Positions 10,501 to 20,924 are shown, counted from the stretch's first letter. The stretch: DNA of 64,000 bases from Fagopyrum homotropicum (GCA_033239125.1 BSWB01000006.1:35022001-35086000), one strand, 5' to 3'. Made by a program: numbers and translations. Notes: a model not told the origin generated them from the letters alone.

Positions 10501-11705
10501 TTGTTGTTACGGTACCCGTTGTTGTTGTTGTTCCTTTGCCCTTGCTCTTCCTTCTTAGTTTGAGCCATCAAGAGTTCCTTCAATTGCTTCACGTCATTCT
10601 TCAAAGACGTGAGTTGATTGTTGTTGGATTGAGTCTCTTGAAAGTTGACTCTTTTAACCCCACCTTCAGCTCCCTGGTGGGTGTATTTCTCCATGTGCAA
10701 GGCTTGCTTCTCAATGAAGTCCCAAGCCTCATCAATCGCCATGTCCATGAAGGTACCGGCGGAGAGTAGTTGGAGATTAAACTGGGTGCTTCCGTCCAGT
10801 CCCTTGAAGTAGATCTCCAACAACTCGATCTTTGGAATCCCATGATGTGGGCAATCCAAGAGGATATCCTTGAACCGCTCCCAAGATTTGGACAAGCTTT
10901 CCTTGTCCTTCATAATGAAAGCGTTGATCTTCCCTCTCATTTCAGCGGTCTTTGAGGGGGGAAAGAATTTGGTCAAGAATTCCGTAGTCATCTCCTCCCA
11001 TGTGCTAATTTTTCCTGGAGGAAGAGATTGATACCAAGTAAGAGCTCTATCTTTTAAGGAAAAGTAAAAAGGTCTTAGCTTGTAGTTGTTATTCTCAATT
11101 CTAGGAGGTCGCAAGGTTTCCATCAAGATCTCGTAGTTTTGAAGATGTTGATGCGGCGACTCTTTCTCTAGCCCTCCGAATTGGCATTGGCGAATCATGG
11201 CTAGAACTTGCGGTCGAAGTTCGTAGTCATGATCTGCTGGATCTCCTAGGTTCACTCCTGGACGCCTCAGTTGTTGATTAGGGTCCATCCTTTGACCTAG
11301 GGTTTGTGGGATTCCTGCAAGAAGAACATCTCGGACTGGCATCCGAGGTGGAGGTACATCGGCCGGGGCGTCAGGTACTGGAATCTGCCTCGGTCGCGGG
11401 TCAACTACTGGATCCTGCATCGGTCGAGGATCAACAGGAGGATCTTCCCTCGGTCGAAGTAGAATCTGGTCTCGTATGACTGCTATCTCAGCTTCGATTG
11501 CTGCAGTCTTGGTGCGATTCTCTTCTTTCTCTTGCCTGAGTTCTTCCTTGCTGAGGCGTAGCAGCTCTAGCGCCTCTTTCAATTGGGCCGCAAGATCGCG
11601 ATCGTCTTGTTGGGCCATCTTCGCTTCTCTCAAGCGTCGCTTGTATGTCTTTTCTGGTTCGGGATCGTAAGGAACGATTTCCTTCCCAACGCGGGTTCTT
11701 CGCAT
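7575..11705 (-). CDS. Gag-protease-integrase polyprotein of element IV, RT and RNase H missing
   Basis: Uninterrupted frame of 1376 residues from the ATG at 11705 (MRRTRVGKE, as in the other elements). Order: charged coiled coil (about residues 20-75), Pro-rich linker, retrotransposon Gag domain (about 195-305, ALTWYQSLPPG, FFPPSKT), Asn-rich tract (about 400-440) where a CCHC zinc knuckle would be expected, protease with CDLGASVSIIP (about 695), acidic linker, then directly the H2C2 zinc-binding region (HCHSLPCGGH, CDAC) and integrase core (WGIDFMGPF, SDGGTHF, GQVEISNRE) and a C-terminal domain. The roughly 450-500 residues of RT-RNase H present in element II are absent, with the join near 8930-8955. 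The intact frame suggests this RT-less form is itself the mobile form. Confidence 0.92.
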   Translation of the reverse strand: MRRTRVGKEIVPYDPEPEKTYKRRLREAKMAQQDDRDLAAQLKEALELLRLSKEELRQEKEENRTKTAAIEAEIAVIRDQILLRPREDPPVDPRPMQDPVVDPRPRQIPVPDAPADVPPPRMPVRDVLLAGIPQTLGQRMDPNQQLRRPGVNLGDPADHDYELRPQVLAMIRQCQFGGLEKESPHQHLQNYEILMETLRPPRIENNNYKLRPFYFSLKDRALTWYQSLPPGKISTWEEMTTEFLTKFFPPSKTAEMRGKINAFIMKDKESLSKSWERFKDILLDCPHHGIPKIELLEIYFKGLDGSTQFNLQLLSAGTFMDMAIDEAWDFIEKQALHMEKYTHQGAEGGVKRVNFQETQSNNNQLTSLKNDVKQLKELLMAQTKKEEQGQRNNNNNGYRNNNGPRNNNYNNNNRGSNCNNWRANNQNHGNNHSNSNSNNSSNPFLSSPSSSSTPLKSQGQGSSSSQPEKKDAVLEAILIKLSAMENSMTSFSRAQKSFEQQLANRANEAPRDPGKLPAKTETNPKGQCMAITMRSGLKTADPVPRSTQTTSVQIQSKNTSTEMPTEVEQQKAGGTTETYVPPPAYKPPLPFPQSRARAHLDKHFGKFLDLMNKLHINIPFLDAILGMPAYGKFLKEILSRKRKLEDVGEVRMTSKSSELIKIMKEKMPPKLRDPGSFCIPIQVRDVTCEALCDLGASVSIIPPELCTKIGLGEPKPVKIRLYMADRSITHPVGILEDVPVKLGNFYLPIDFVVLDIPADYLVPIILGRPFLATSGCNVDCKNAKLKFNVGGDEVEFVLLAAMKGEQLTDDIFNIYDEEESRELVSSILINDPLERVISFSLMEEGIDASCDADIRSLKALGEDPGAKTEKLIQGTKTSSLGPSSSTSTEAPSGLSEATEEHLGQRLCASTEIDGEMMSTEITENNNLLAHFPDIHPQLMEHSIHQLSDKNGPWYADIVNYLVCQETPPGLTYSQKKKFFKDVRHYYWDEPLLFKRGPDGMLRRCIPEDEVNSVIRHCHSLPCGGHASTDKTCAKVLRSGFFWPTLFKDVQSFVVSCDACKRTGNLSRRNKMPLNNIQEVEIFDVWGIDFMGPFPASGGNLYILLAVDYVSRWVEAIASPTNDAKVVVKFLNRTIFLRFGTPRIIISDGGTHFINRKFKALLSKYGVTHKVSTAYHPQTSGQVEISNREIKAILEKTVSRTRKDWSIKLDDALWAYRTAFKTPIGTTPYNLVYGKSCHLPVELEHKAYWAIKWLNFDIKEAGEKRLLELNELEELRLNAYENAKIYKERTKRWHDKRIVPKELNEGDLVLLFNSRLRLFPGKLKSRWTGPYIVKHVFPHGAVEIWGETSGSFKVNGHRLKKYQPETPVEEVAPIYLI

Positions 11706-11806
11706 ATACCTAAGAAAGAACCTGCAAAAGTCACTCAAGTAGAGTGGTTAGATGACACGGGGCAAGCGCCCCAAGAGCAAACCGTACCGGCTCGGTCTAG
11801 ACCAAG

Positions 11807-11824
11807 TCCCCGGCAACGGCGCCA
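11807..11824 (-). promoter_or_regulatory. Primer binding site of element IV
   Basis: TGGCGCCGTTGCCGGGGA on the minus strand, six bases inside the 5' LTR. It fits the complement of the 3' end of plant tRNA-Asp used by Athila-type elements (from memory of the family). Minus-strand DNA synthesis would start here. Confidence 0.85.
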
Positions 11825-11830
11825 AAAACT

Positions 11831-13586
11831 TGTTCGCTCCAAACGGTGTGTGCAAGCTTTAAATTTATAACCCTAGACTTAAGCTTAAAACAAGGATGCG
11901 AACCCGCAGTGTACGGGTCAATCGTAGTAAAAGCAAGAAAATTCCAGGGGTCGATCACAGGGACTCGGTGAAACAAAGTCAATAACGGTATGCTTCGTGA
12001 ATACTAACCACAAGAGCAATTAACACAATCAAAGATGAATAAGAAGTCAATAAAGCAAACATGCAATTCTAGGGATTAAAGCATCTAGTTGTGGTTCCAA
12101 CTCAAGATCTAAAGATAAGCGGACAAAGCTGAGATTTTGCAAGGGGAAGGTGTTACTAAAATGGAGTAGATCACCGGGTAAGTCTCACTACACACTAATC
12201 CTAAACCGTAACTCCTATTACCGGGTAAGTCTCAAGGAATCAAGATAAAGAACTATAACCTCAAACTAACACACCATCTAAGGGAATAGAATCAACCTTT
12301 ACCGGGTAAGTCTCAGGCTAACTCACAAAGATGGGATGAAAGCACACTCAAACCCCAATAAAGGATAAACCTTTATTACCTACACTTATGATCGTTGGTA
12401 CACAAACTAAGGAATTACCGGGTAAGTCTCATCCTAAGCTTGCTTTGAACCAAGAAAGGTGTAATAAGAATAGGATTTGGCAAACTCTAACACTTAACTC
12501 TCAGTTATGGATCAGATAAGTCACCTCGGTCAGCCAGTTTCCACCCCGGCCGAGATGTTCATCGACTGAACGAGATGCTTAGGGTTAAGGTTAAAGACTC
12601 GAACTTTCAGGATCCTACTAGAATCTAAGATTATTCTATCATTGTTTTTCCCACAACCTTCAGCCAATCACCCTAGAATCACACAAGGAAATTAGCCACT
12701 CATCATCATAATGAAAGTATTAAAATATATGGGAAGAAGGTGAATATTTGAACAAAGAAGAATTTAAGGAAAAGACTTCAATAACTGAATCAAATATCTC
12801 AACAAAAGCGTTCCTTGGATAGCAATCCAACAAGACAAGACAACAAGGAAGGGAATTAAAGACAATCTTACAAAACCCTTCAAAAAGCTATAAAAGCTAT
12901 GATCTTCAATCTTCCTTCAACCTTCGAAAAGGTTCTTCAAAACTCCCAACTGGAGTATGGTTGTTGCTGCCTATAAACCCTGATCGATGGTATAGCGTGA
13001 TGTCCAGCTGTAAGCGGATGCCGGAATTATGGGAAATCCGACCCTTTTTATAGGAAAATAAACTCCCAAAGATAATAAATCTTAGAAAGATATTTTCCCA
13101 TAAATATAGGTAAAATATATGACTCTGCATATCTCCTTCCTTCCAGGAGCCAAGCCCAAAAAATATAAGATCACTTTCCAAATTTAAAAGATCTCATCCA
13201 AGAATAAAATATTCTCGCCGCGTCCTAGGTGTTCGCCTCGGTCGAGTCGGCGTCTCTGGATCGCCTCGGTCGAGATGAATCTCTGGTCAACCGAGGTGAG
13301 TCACAACTGAATGTGAAATCTCTCAAAACTGGTCCAAAGTAAATCTTTAATCCATGGCTATGCTTCCTGGATATAGCTCCAAATGACTCATGACTCCTTT
13401 TGCTCCTTTTTGATGCAAAACGTACCAAATTACCTGCAATTACAACAAAACTAGGTGTAGACCTCGATTCTCGCAAAGGTAGATGAAATGGTAGTAAAAT
13501 CACATAATGCACATACAAACATGCAGATTATGAAAGATAAAACGTCCAAACAAACTCCAAAATATAGACTATAATTCATGCTATCA
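11831..13586 (-). repeat. Element IV 5' LTR
   Basis: Starts TGATAGCATG at 13586 and ends GAACA at 11831; the same length as the 3' LTR (1756 bp). It abuts LINE sequence directly at 13587, so this is an undamaged insertion edge. Promoter features repeat those of the 3' LTR at an offset of 9636. Confidence 0.95.
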
Positions 13587-14650
13587 GGTCCTACTTCTGG
13601 TCGGGAGTGGCCAACAGCAAGAGAGCACTTGTTGCCTAGGATTCAATATGTCATCCGAAAACACATGGTGGGTTAGGCTTCCCTGATCTAGTGACAAGAA
13701 ACAAAGTCGCACTCTCAAAACATCTATACGACCTTGAGCGAGACAATTCTAGCATTTGGAAGTCTTGGATCAAACACCATCTGTTTAAGTGTGGGGAAAC
13801 CATCTGGAACTGCACTGCAAGGAACTCACACACCCCCTTCTGGAAGAACCTTCTCTCACTCAGGGATGAGCTTCTAATCCCTCCCCCTGGTTCCTTGAGG
13901 GTTACCTCACTTGCCTGCCCTAATGGATCCTTTGCGAGAAGCAAAATCTATGAAATTTGCAGGCCTTCCCTTCCTACGATTCACCCCTCCCCATTCAAAG
14001 CCATATGGCTCCCCTCAAACACTCCCAAACACTCTTATATTGCCTGACTTGTAGCCCATAACCGCCTCCCTACCCTCACTAGAATCAAGGACTGGAACTT
14101 GATCAATGATGACTCCTACCGGCTTTGCAATATAGCCCCTGAAGATGGTAACCACCTCTGGAATCACTGCGGCTATAGCTCTACGGTTATGGTCATAATA
14201 TCGCAATGGACAATGACTCCCTTCCCTGCGCCTTACCTTGGCTGCATCTGGCCCTGGATGGCCTCATGGTCCAGGAAGAAGCCCCTTCCTATGGATAGCG
14301 TCAGGATTGCTGTGATTGTTGCCTACTTCTACCACATCTGGGCAGCGAGAAACAACCTGATATACAACCACACTCTCACCACCCCATTCGACTGTGCTGG
14401 GATGATGATCCGAAGTGTGAAGTCACATTTCACTCACAACTGGAAGAACAGGTCGCCTCTCTCGAAGGACATGGCCTTCAATCTCAGCATACACCTCCCA
14501 TGATCTGCCTGACCTGACTCTTTGCCTCTCCTATCTTCCACTTGACCAAGATCTTGTACTGATCACTGCTACTTGCTCTTGATTCTTGTTTTTCTCTTTC
14601 TTGTAACATATCCCTATTTCTCAATACAAATTAACTTTTCAAAAAAAAAA
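13587..14650 (+). pseudogene. LINE ORF2, 3' part with zinc-binding C-terminus and poly(A)
   Basis: Continues the LINE broken at 1598, but the middle of RT is missing. It opens with the end of the RT thumb region (FWSGVANSKRALV, THGGLGFPDL) and runs into the zf-RVT-type C-terminal domain of plant LINEs (LPTLTRIKDW, LCNIAPEDGNHLWNHC). Two stops replace Trp codons: TAG at 13637-13639 and TGA at 14045-14047. Coding ends near 14503, followed by a short 3' UTR and a run of A at about 14641-14650, the LINE 3' end. The target duplication cannot be checked because the 5' end is outside the window. Confidence 0.88.
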
Positions 14651-15680
14651 ACAACCAAGCATTTATTGAATATATATTCAATCAACTATTAACAAAGACA
14701 TTTAGGCTGGTAAAAGTGATGCAACCTGGTATATAATTTACAACAAAGATCTAGGCTTTAGAGTTGGGAAGAGGTTGTTGGTTGACTGGGCAGTTTCTCA
14801 TACCAGAAGCCTTGTTTTATAGACAGGCCAACCAAAAATCAGCAAAACAATCTATAAAGATATGGATAAAACAATAGTTCTATCAAGAGAGTCAAATCGA
14901 GTGGACCAAGAAGGAGGATATTGACTGAATGCATAACGATCAAGTACTGCAACAACACAACGTCGATTGCTTATAGTCAATACTCAATACGATGTATAAG
15001 ATCAAGAAACAAAACACTACTTACAAAATTTAGCTTGTAATCTACTACTATAAGAAATAGAAAAATTATGAGCCAAAAAACAATATCAGTCATCACCATA
15101 GCACCACCAGCAATCTGTTAATAACAACCAAACATTTATTGAATATAGAATCAATCAACTGTTAACAAAGACATTTATTCTAGTAAAAGTGATGTAACTT
15201 GGTACATAATTTGCAACAAAGATCTGGGCTTTAGAGTTGGGAAGAGGTTGTTGGTTGACTGGGCAATTTCTCATACCAGAAGCCTTGTTTTATAGACAAG
15301 CCAACCAAAAATCAGCAAAACAATCTACAAAGATGCGGATAAAGCAATAGATCAATCAAGAGAGTCAAATCGAGTGGACCAAGAAGGAGAATATTGACTG
15401 AATGCATAACAATCAAGTACTGCAACAACACAACATCGATTGCTTATAGTCAATACTCAATACGATGTATAAGATCAAGAAATAAAACAATACTTACAAA
15501 ATTTAGCTTGTAATCTATTGATGTAAAAAATCGGAAAATTATGAGCTAGAAAACAACATCAGTCATCACCATAACACCACCAACAATCTGTTAATAACAA
15601 ACAAACATTTATTGAATATAGAATCAATCAACTATTAACAAAGACATTTAGTTTGGTAAAAGTGATGTAACCTAGTACAA
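14651..15680. repeat. 473-bp tandem repeat, two full units and a partial third
   Basis: The phrase catttattgaatata recurs at 473-bp spacing (units begin near 14651, 15124 and 15597), and the units match through most of their length, including the stretch with gttgggaagaggttgttgg. The third unit breaks off after about 80 bp and runs into the kinase-like fragment. The repeat may be intron or flank of that gene, duplicated; I recognise no coding in it. Confidence 0.85.
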
Positions 15681-15689
15681 AACTCATAT

Positions 15690-16425
15690 TTACCTCCAAT
15701 GCTGTTGATAAACTGATCTTTGACGATTCCCAAACAATATATGCATTGTTCTTCTCCTTGATAATTTGATCATAGGCAAGCTCAAAACAGTTTCCCACAC
15801 TAACTAGTCCTTTTATTTGAACAGCCACCAAAGAAGTCCTTTGATTCCCATTGAACCGGATCGCTAGGGTAATAACTAGGCAAACACTTGCATTTAAAGT
15901 TGTTGTCTGAATCACACACTCCTAAACTTCCACAATTGTTGAATAAACCACACTGATCTTTGGGAGCCTCCCAAATCAATGGCCAATTCTCCCTCGATTC
16001 ATCAAGCTTCCATAGCTGAATTCTTGCAATTGAATTCAAAACTAATCTCAGCAGTGAATCTCCTATCATGACATTGGTTAATAAGGCAGTTATGTTGGGA
16101 GGAAGATAGGTAAAGCTATTATCCCAATAGGGTTTTGTGAAGCTCTATTATAAATTAAACATCGATAGGATATATGATGTAGTGTCTTCCCCATTTTGGA
16201 ACATGCAGTTGCCTTGACCCGGAAAATTAGGGTTTTCTTAGGATGTCAAATTGACGACATCCATTCCAAGAAGAAATGTACCGGTTGGGTGATCGAAGCT
16301 CTGCCAGAAGATCCTCCCCTTATTGCCTCTGTCCCTCAATACCAAATTTCCGCCGTCTAAAATTTGAAGATCAGAGAGCGATGGATTTGAAGGTTTTGTG
16401 TGGTTAGTCGACCAGTAGGATTGAA
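15690..16425 (-). pseudogene. S-domain (G-type lectin) receptor-like kinase fragment
   Basis: Reading from 16425 downward: the end of a bulb-type lectin domain (ILDGGNLVLRDRG, WQSFDHPTGTFL) at 16246-16420, then from about 16130 an S-locus glycoprotein region (ARIQLWKLDESRENW, APKDQCGLFNNCG, CKCLPSYYPSDP, FFGGCSNK) at 15800-16120. Between and after these the frame is broken. A plausible splice donor (GAG/GTAAAT) lies near 15690-15700, but no transmembrane or kinase exon follows. Intact relatives are plasma-membrane receptors. It may be gene DNA captured by the DNA element ending at 17121, or a dying host gene. Confidence 0.75.
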
Positions 16426-17021
16426 ACTATGTTATTAACATAGGTAGGGCACAAACAAATGCTGCTTTAGTATTGTAAAATTGCAGCTAAATACCTTTCA
16501 AAACCAATACGCAACACAACACCTACACATCCAACATATGGTATTTTGAGAGCAAATGACCGACCTTCATACCAAAAAATTCTATCAATTTTCTGGTATG
16601 AGATCCAACGAGATGCATTTTTGCAAATGAACTTAGTATAACAATGAACTTAAGAGAAGAAGAGTGATTGTGTGAAAGCTGACCTTGACATCACTGAACA
16701 CGGTCGGATCAATGTAGATCCTTTGTCACTACACCGCGAGGATGCTCAGGCGGCCCTTTAATGGCGTTCTTTTCTCACTCGACGCCTTCAAATTCCTAGT
16801 ATTTTATTCAAGTTCAATTGGCAGTGTGAAGGAAGACCCTTTCATGCTGGATTACTTGGTGCAATCGCCTTCCCGAGAAGATGCCATCTCCATCTATTCC
16901 AAGGTTCGTAGCCCCTTCAAATCTACGAAAAATCCCCAAAGTCCTTGTGAACGACAACGCGTTTATTGGAATCAAACTAAAAGTAGAGGAGAGTAGGTAA
17001 AACCCTAGAATTGTCTTTTGA
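16426..17021. other. Unassigned stretch between kinase fragment and MULE terminus
   Basis: No gene recognised. A small frame at 16742-16996 has no recognisable domain. The region may be the interior of the Mutator-like element whose right end is at 17121. Confidence 0.4.
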
Positions 17022-17121
17022 ACGGTAAAAACGTAATTGGGGTACACTTTCTTAATTCGAAAACCTAAAAGCCTACTTACTAAACAAAAACTTGAAAAAA
17101 GCCTAGTTACCAAATTAACCC
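17022..17121. mobile_element. Right terminus of a Mutator-like DNA element inserted in copia RT
   Basis: Read inward from 17121 on the minus strand the end is gggttaatttggtaactagg, closely matching the right end of the element at 61670-63163 (gggctaattagataactagg). Both have a T-rich stretch next and a short GTACCC-type sequence further in. Immediately beyond 17121 copia RT coding resumes (17122-17151). The left end was not found, so full extent and TSD are unknown. Confidence 0.55.
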
Positions 17122-17228
17122 AAGAGCTTTGCCCAATTTAAACACATGATTCGAAAACCTAAAAGCCTACTTACTAAACAAAAACTTGAAAAAAGCCTAC
17201 TTACTAAACAAAAACTTGAAAAAACGTA
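17122..17228 (-). pseudogene. Copia RT remnant with filler insertion
   Basis: 17122-17151 encodes NHVFKLGKAL, a typical copia RT phrase. Between it and the upstream RT part ending in GFLEEEVY (about 17237), roughly 18 expected residues are replaced by about 75-80 bp (17152-17228) made of two copies of the neighbouring MULE end (17056-17099, also 17027-17035). This looks like templated repair of a break. Confidence 0.65.
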
Positions 17229-19366
17229 ATTGGGGTAGACTTCTTCTTCTAAGAAGCCATTTAGGAAAGCACATTTTACATCCATTTGAAAGAGCTTTAT
17301 GTTCATGAAGGATGCAAAAGCAAGTAGCATACGTATGGCTTCTAACCTGACAACCGAAGCAAAAGTCTCCTCATAATCTTGGTTATAGTCTTGAGCTACA
17401 AGTCGTGCTTTGTTTCGAATAACTTTTCCATTTTCATCCAACTTGTTTCGAAATACCCATTTTGTGCCAATGACGGATTGTTGCTTAGGTCTAGACGTGA
17501 GGGTCCAAACTTTGTTTCTCTCGAACTCATTTAGTTTATTTTGTATGGCCATGATCCAATTGGGTTCTTGAAGAGCTTGAACATAGTTCTTGGGCTCAAT
17601 AAGAGATACAAACGCCGAGAATGTACATAGGTTGTTAACCCTAGATCGGGTTTGAACCCTGCATTTAGATATGAGATCACATTCTCTGGTTGATGGTATG
17701 AAGAATGTTGAAACTTTCTCCTTTTGTAAGATGAAGTAGATCTTGAAGATTGGGGTTCATTTGCTCGACTAGATTCGGGTACCACTGGAGTGTTGCCTTT
17801 GGATCCTATATCAAGGCCTTGAAGTTGAGTTTCAAGGCCTTGAAACTGATTTTTGACATCGCAGTTTTCTGTTTCAAGGTCTTGAAGATGTGTTTCAAGG
17901 TCGTGAGATTGTTCTCCGGTATATTGAATCTTTTCTTGCATATTCTTTTTCAAAGCTTTAGGATCTTCTTCTCCATCAGAATTATGATCTTCATGTTGAT
18001 TCAGATTAAAATCTACAAAAATTTCACTCAAAGTACCATCATTGCTTTCATCAAATAAAACATGAATTCTTTCCTCAACGATTTTGGTACGTCTATTATA
18101 AATACGATAAGCTTTTCGATTTGAAGCATATCCAATGAAGATAGCTTCGTCACTACGTGCATCAAATTTACCAAGGTTGTCTTTGCCATTGTTATGGACA
18201 AAGCAAGTACATCCAAAGGGTTTAAAATAGGAAATATTAGGTTTTCTTCCCTTAAAGAGTTCATAAGGAGTCTTTTTCAAAATAGGACGAATTAAACATC
18301 TATTCAAGATGTAGTTAGCTGTGTTAACAGCTTCCGCCCAAAATCTTTTTGGCAAACTATTTTCTAAAAGCATAGTCCTAGACATGTCCTCTTGGGTGTG
18401 GTTCTTACGTTCCACAACTCCATTTTGTTGAGGAGTTCTAGGAGCTGAAAAGTTGTGTGAAAGACCATATTTTGCACAAAACAAATCAAACTTTAGTTGA
18501 TCAAATTCTCTACCATGATCGCTTCTTATCGAAAAAATAGGTAGGTTTTTCAAAGCTTGCAACTCCTTACACAATTTTGAAAACTCAAACAAAGCTTCAG
18601 ACTTTTCCCATAAGAATGAGATCCATGTAAAACGAGAAAAATTATCCACAATGACAAGGATGTATTGTTTACCTTTGGGAGATTTGACACGCATAAGACC
18701 ACATAGATCCATATGTAAAAGTTCAACGGGTCGAGAAGAACTTACAACCTTATTTGGTGTGAATGAACCTCTTGTTTGTTTACCTTGTGTACAAGCCTTA
18801 CATAGTTCATCTACCTTGAAGTTTAGGTTTGGCAATTCACATACTAAATCATTTGAAAGCAGTTTCTTCATCGTACGCATGCTTACATGACCAAGTTGTT
18901 TATGCAAAAGTCTTGGATCGTCAATCAAGGCCTTGAGACACGTTAGCTTACTTCCTGAAACATGGTTAGTGCTCATTGAATAAACATTGTTGCATTTAGG
19001 AGCAGTAAGCACAACATCACCCGATATATTATCCTGAACTTCACATTTTTCTGAATCAAAGATCACCTTGTTGCCTTTATCGTAGATTTGAGAGATGCTA
19101 AACAAGTTATACTTTAAACCATCAACAAGATAAACATCATCAATGAAGTTAGATGAATTATAACTAATTTTACCAATTCCAATGATGTTACACTTTCCTT
19201 TATCACCAAGCGTAATGGTTCCAAATGATTGCTTCTTTAGATTTGTGAACAATGAGTTTTTTCCACTCATATGTCTTGAGCAACCACTATCTAATATCCA
19301 TTGATGCTCCTTTAACTTGGTGATATCTTGCAAAACAGCAAACATCAACCTTTTCGGGTCGACCAA
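17229..19366 (-). pseudogene. Copia Pol: protease, integrase and truncated reverse transcriptase
   Basis: The main frame (17531-19366) holds the copia protease (WILDSGCSRHMSG), the GAG-pre-integrase region (RLLHKQLGHVSMRTM, CKACTQGKQ) and the integrase core (LHMDLCGLM, SDHGREF, PQQNGVVERKN), then a linker with repeated LQGLET-type phrases. A frameshift near 17540-17580 leads into RT (17229-17552) with KWVFRNKLDENG, RLVAQDYNQDYEETF and QMDVKCAFLNG. RT stops after its first third; the YVDD motif, RNase H and 3' LTR are not in the window. The PR-INT-RT order is diagnostic for Ty1/copia. Confidence 0.9.
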
Positions 19367-19959
19367 ATGTCATTTTTGGTCCATATTCAGGCTCAATCAT
19401 GTTTGGTGGTCTAGTACCTTTAGGAACCCATATTTTCTTGTTTCCTTAGACATAGAGGATAAGTTTTTCTAATGATGTAAGATTCATTTCTTTTATATGG
19501 ACATGTTGATTTTACGTGATCCTTTTTGCAACAATAGATACATGTGGGCATATGAATACTTCTTTTAGCTTTAACAAAAGTGGTAGTTGTTTTTCTAGGA
19601 AAACTAGCATGATAGCCTATACCATTTTTGCTAAGAGAAGATTGTTGCTCGCCCATCATTCTTTCGAGGTTGGCTTTCGAACGAGCGAATTGAATAAGTG
19701 CAGTCTTCTGGTCTTGACACGTTACAGTTATATCAACCTTTTTTTTTCTCTAGATCGGTATATTCTCGATGGAGAGAAGAGAGATTGCCCTTGAGAATCG
19801 CATTTTCTGATTCTAAGGTCTTGATATTGATATCAAGGTCTAACTTTTCAGTGTTAAGATTTTCAATCTCCAGAGACATCTCACTTAATCGTTTCTCTTG
19901 TTTGAGAAGCTTTTCTGTTAAGAAATGTATCCTTACCCTATGTTCTTTATCACATATGA
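19367..19959 (-). pseudogene. Copia Gag C-terminal part with coiled coil and zinc knuckle
   Basis: Upstream of protease on the minus strand: a heptad-rich helical stretch (about 19733-19950) and a CCHC knuckle CIYCCKKDHVKSTC (about 19500-19545), which in the family binds RNA. Frames are shifted between these pieces. The stretch joins 20925 and upward once the MULE at 19969-20915 is disregarded. Confidence 0.75.
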
Positions 19960-19968
19960 TTATGTCTT

Positions 19969-20915
19969 GGATTTTTCCGTTTGGTACCCCTGAGTTTTTG
20001 GCTTTCCGGATGGTGCCCAAAGTTTTTTTATTTTTCCATTTGGTACCCCCGAGTTAATGGCTTTTCCGGATGGTGCCCAAAGTTTTTCACATTTCCACTT
20101 GGTACCCCTGAGGTTTCGGTTTTTCCGTTCCGTACCCTTACTTCTTATTTTTTTTGTCTAAAATAACGTTTTTTTGTTAAATTAATAAAAAAAAATAAAA
20201 ATATAATAACAATTCTATATTATAAATTTCGAATACAAGTATATTTTATTCTATTTTATTTTCAGTGAGAGATAAGTATATTTTAGTTAAAAAAACTTAA
20301 TTAAATATTAATAAATTATGATATTTCTTCAAATATAAGATTGTTACATATTATTTTATGATTTTAAATATATTTATTACTATTTGATTAAATTTAGAAA
20401 AATATACAAAATAAACAAAATGTCATGGTTTAATATGTAAGGGATACTTTTCTGTACCATATAGTTGTACATGAGTTTGACAATTATTAATTTTGAATAA
20501 AAGTTTATACAAAATATAAGTTTTTTACATATTATTTTATGTAATATATAAGATTAAATTTGTTTAACTAAAATATTATAATTTATTAATATTTGATTAA
20601 ATTTGTTTAACTAAAATATACTTGTCTCCCACAAAAAATAAAATATACTTATATGCGAAATTTATAATATAGAATTGGTATTATAGTTTTTTTTTATATA
20701 AATTTGATAAAATAAATGTTATTTTAGATAAAAACAAAAGAAATAAGGGTACCGAACGGAAAAACCGAAACCTCAAGGGTACCAAGCGGAAACGTTAAAA
20801 ACTTTGGGCACCATCCGGAAAAGCCAAAAACTCGGGGGTACCAAACGGAAACATAAAAAACTTTGGGCACCATCCGGAAAAACCAAAAACTCAGGGGTAC
20901 CAAACGGAAAAATCC
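19969..20915. mobile_element. 947-bp fold-back Mutator-like element in copia gag
   Basis: Both ends read ggatttttccgtttggtacc inward, and the inverted arms extend through most of the element, including AT-rich parts (for example gtatattttagtta in both arms). Each arm begins with two to three tandem copies of a roughly 60-bp unit containing ccggatggtgcccaaag. Flanks are TTATGTCTT (19960-19968) and TTATGTCGT (20916-20924), a 9-bp target duplication with one mismatch, typical of Mutator elements. No transposase is encoded, so it is non-autonomous. It breaks the copia gag frame cleanly. Confidence 0.85.
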
Positions 20916-20924
20916 TTATGTCGT

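Larger units (their letters stand above)
2195..13586 (-). mobile_element. Element IV: Athila-like Ty3/gypsy LTR retrotransposon, family A, RT-less
   Basis: Complete element on the minus strand: 5' LTR 11831-13586, PBS, Gag-PR-INT, spacer with TATA box, ORFX, 3' UTR, PPT, 3' LTR 2195-3950. The LTRs differ at about five positions by eye over 1756 bp, so insertion was recent. RT and RNase H are absent without breaking the frame, so it must have moved with help in trans. The right edge is a clean LTR end against LINE DNA; the left edge has no TSD because extra element sequence and a deletion junction lie there. Confidence 0.92.

Noticed and set aside
9905..10769. Plus-strand frames opposite element IV gag-pol
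   Set aside because: Antisense shadows of a long coding frame; Val-rich runs mirror the Asn-rich tract.
11807..11824. tRNA gene
   Set aside because: Only an 18-base match to a tRNA 3' end next to an LTR: a primer binding site.
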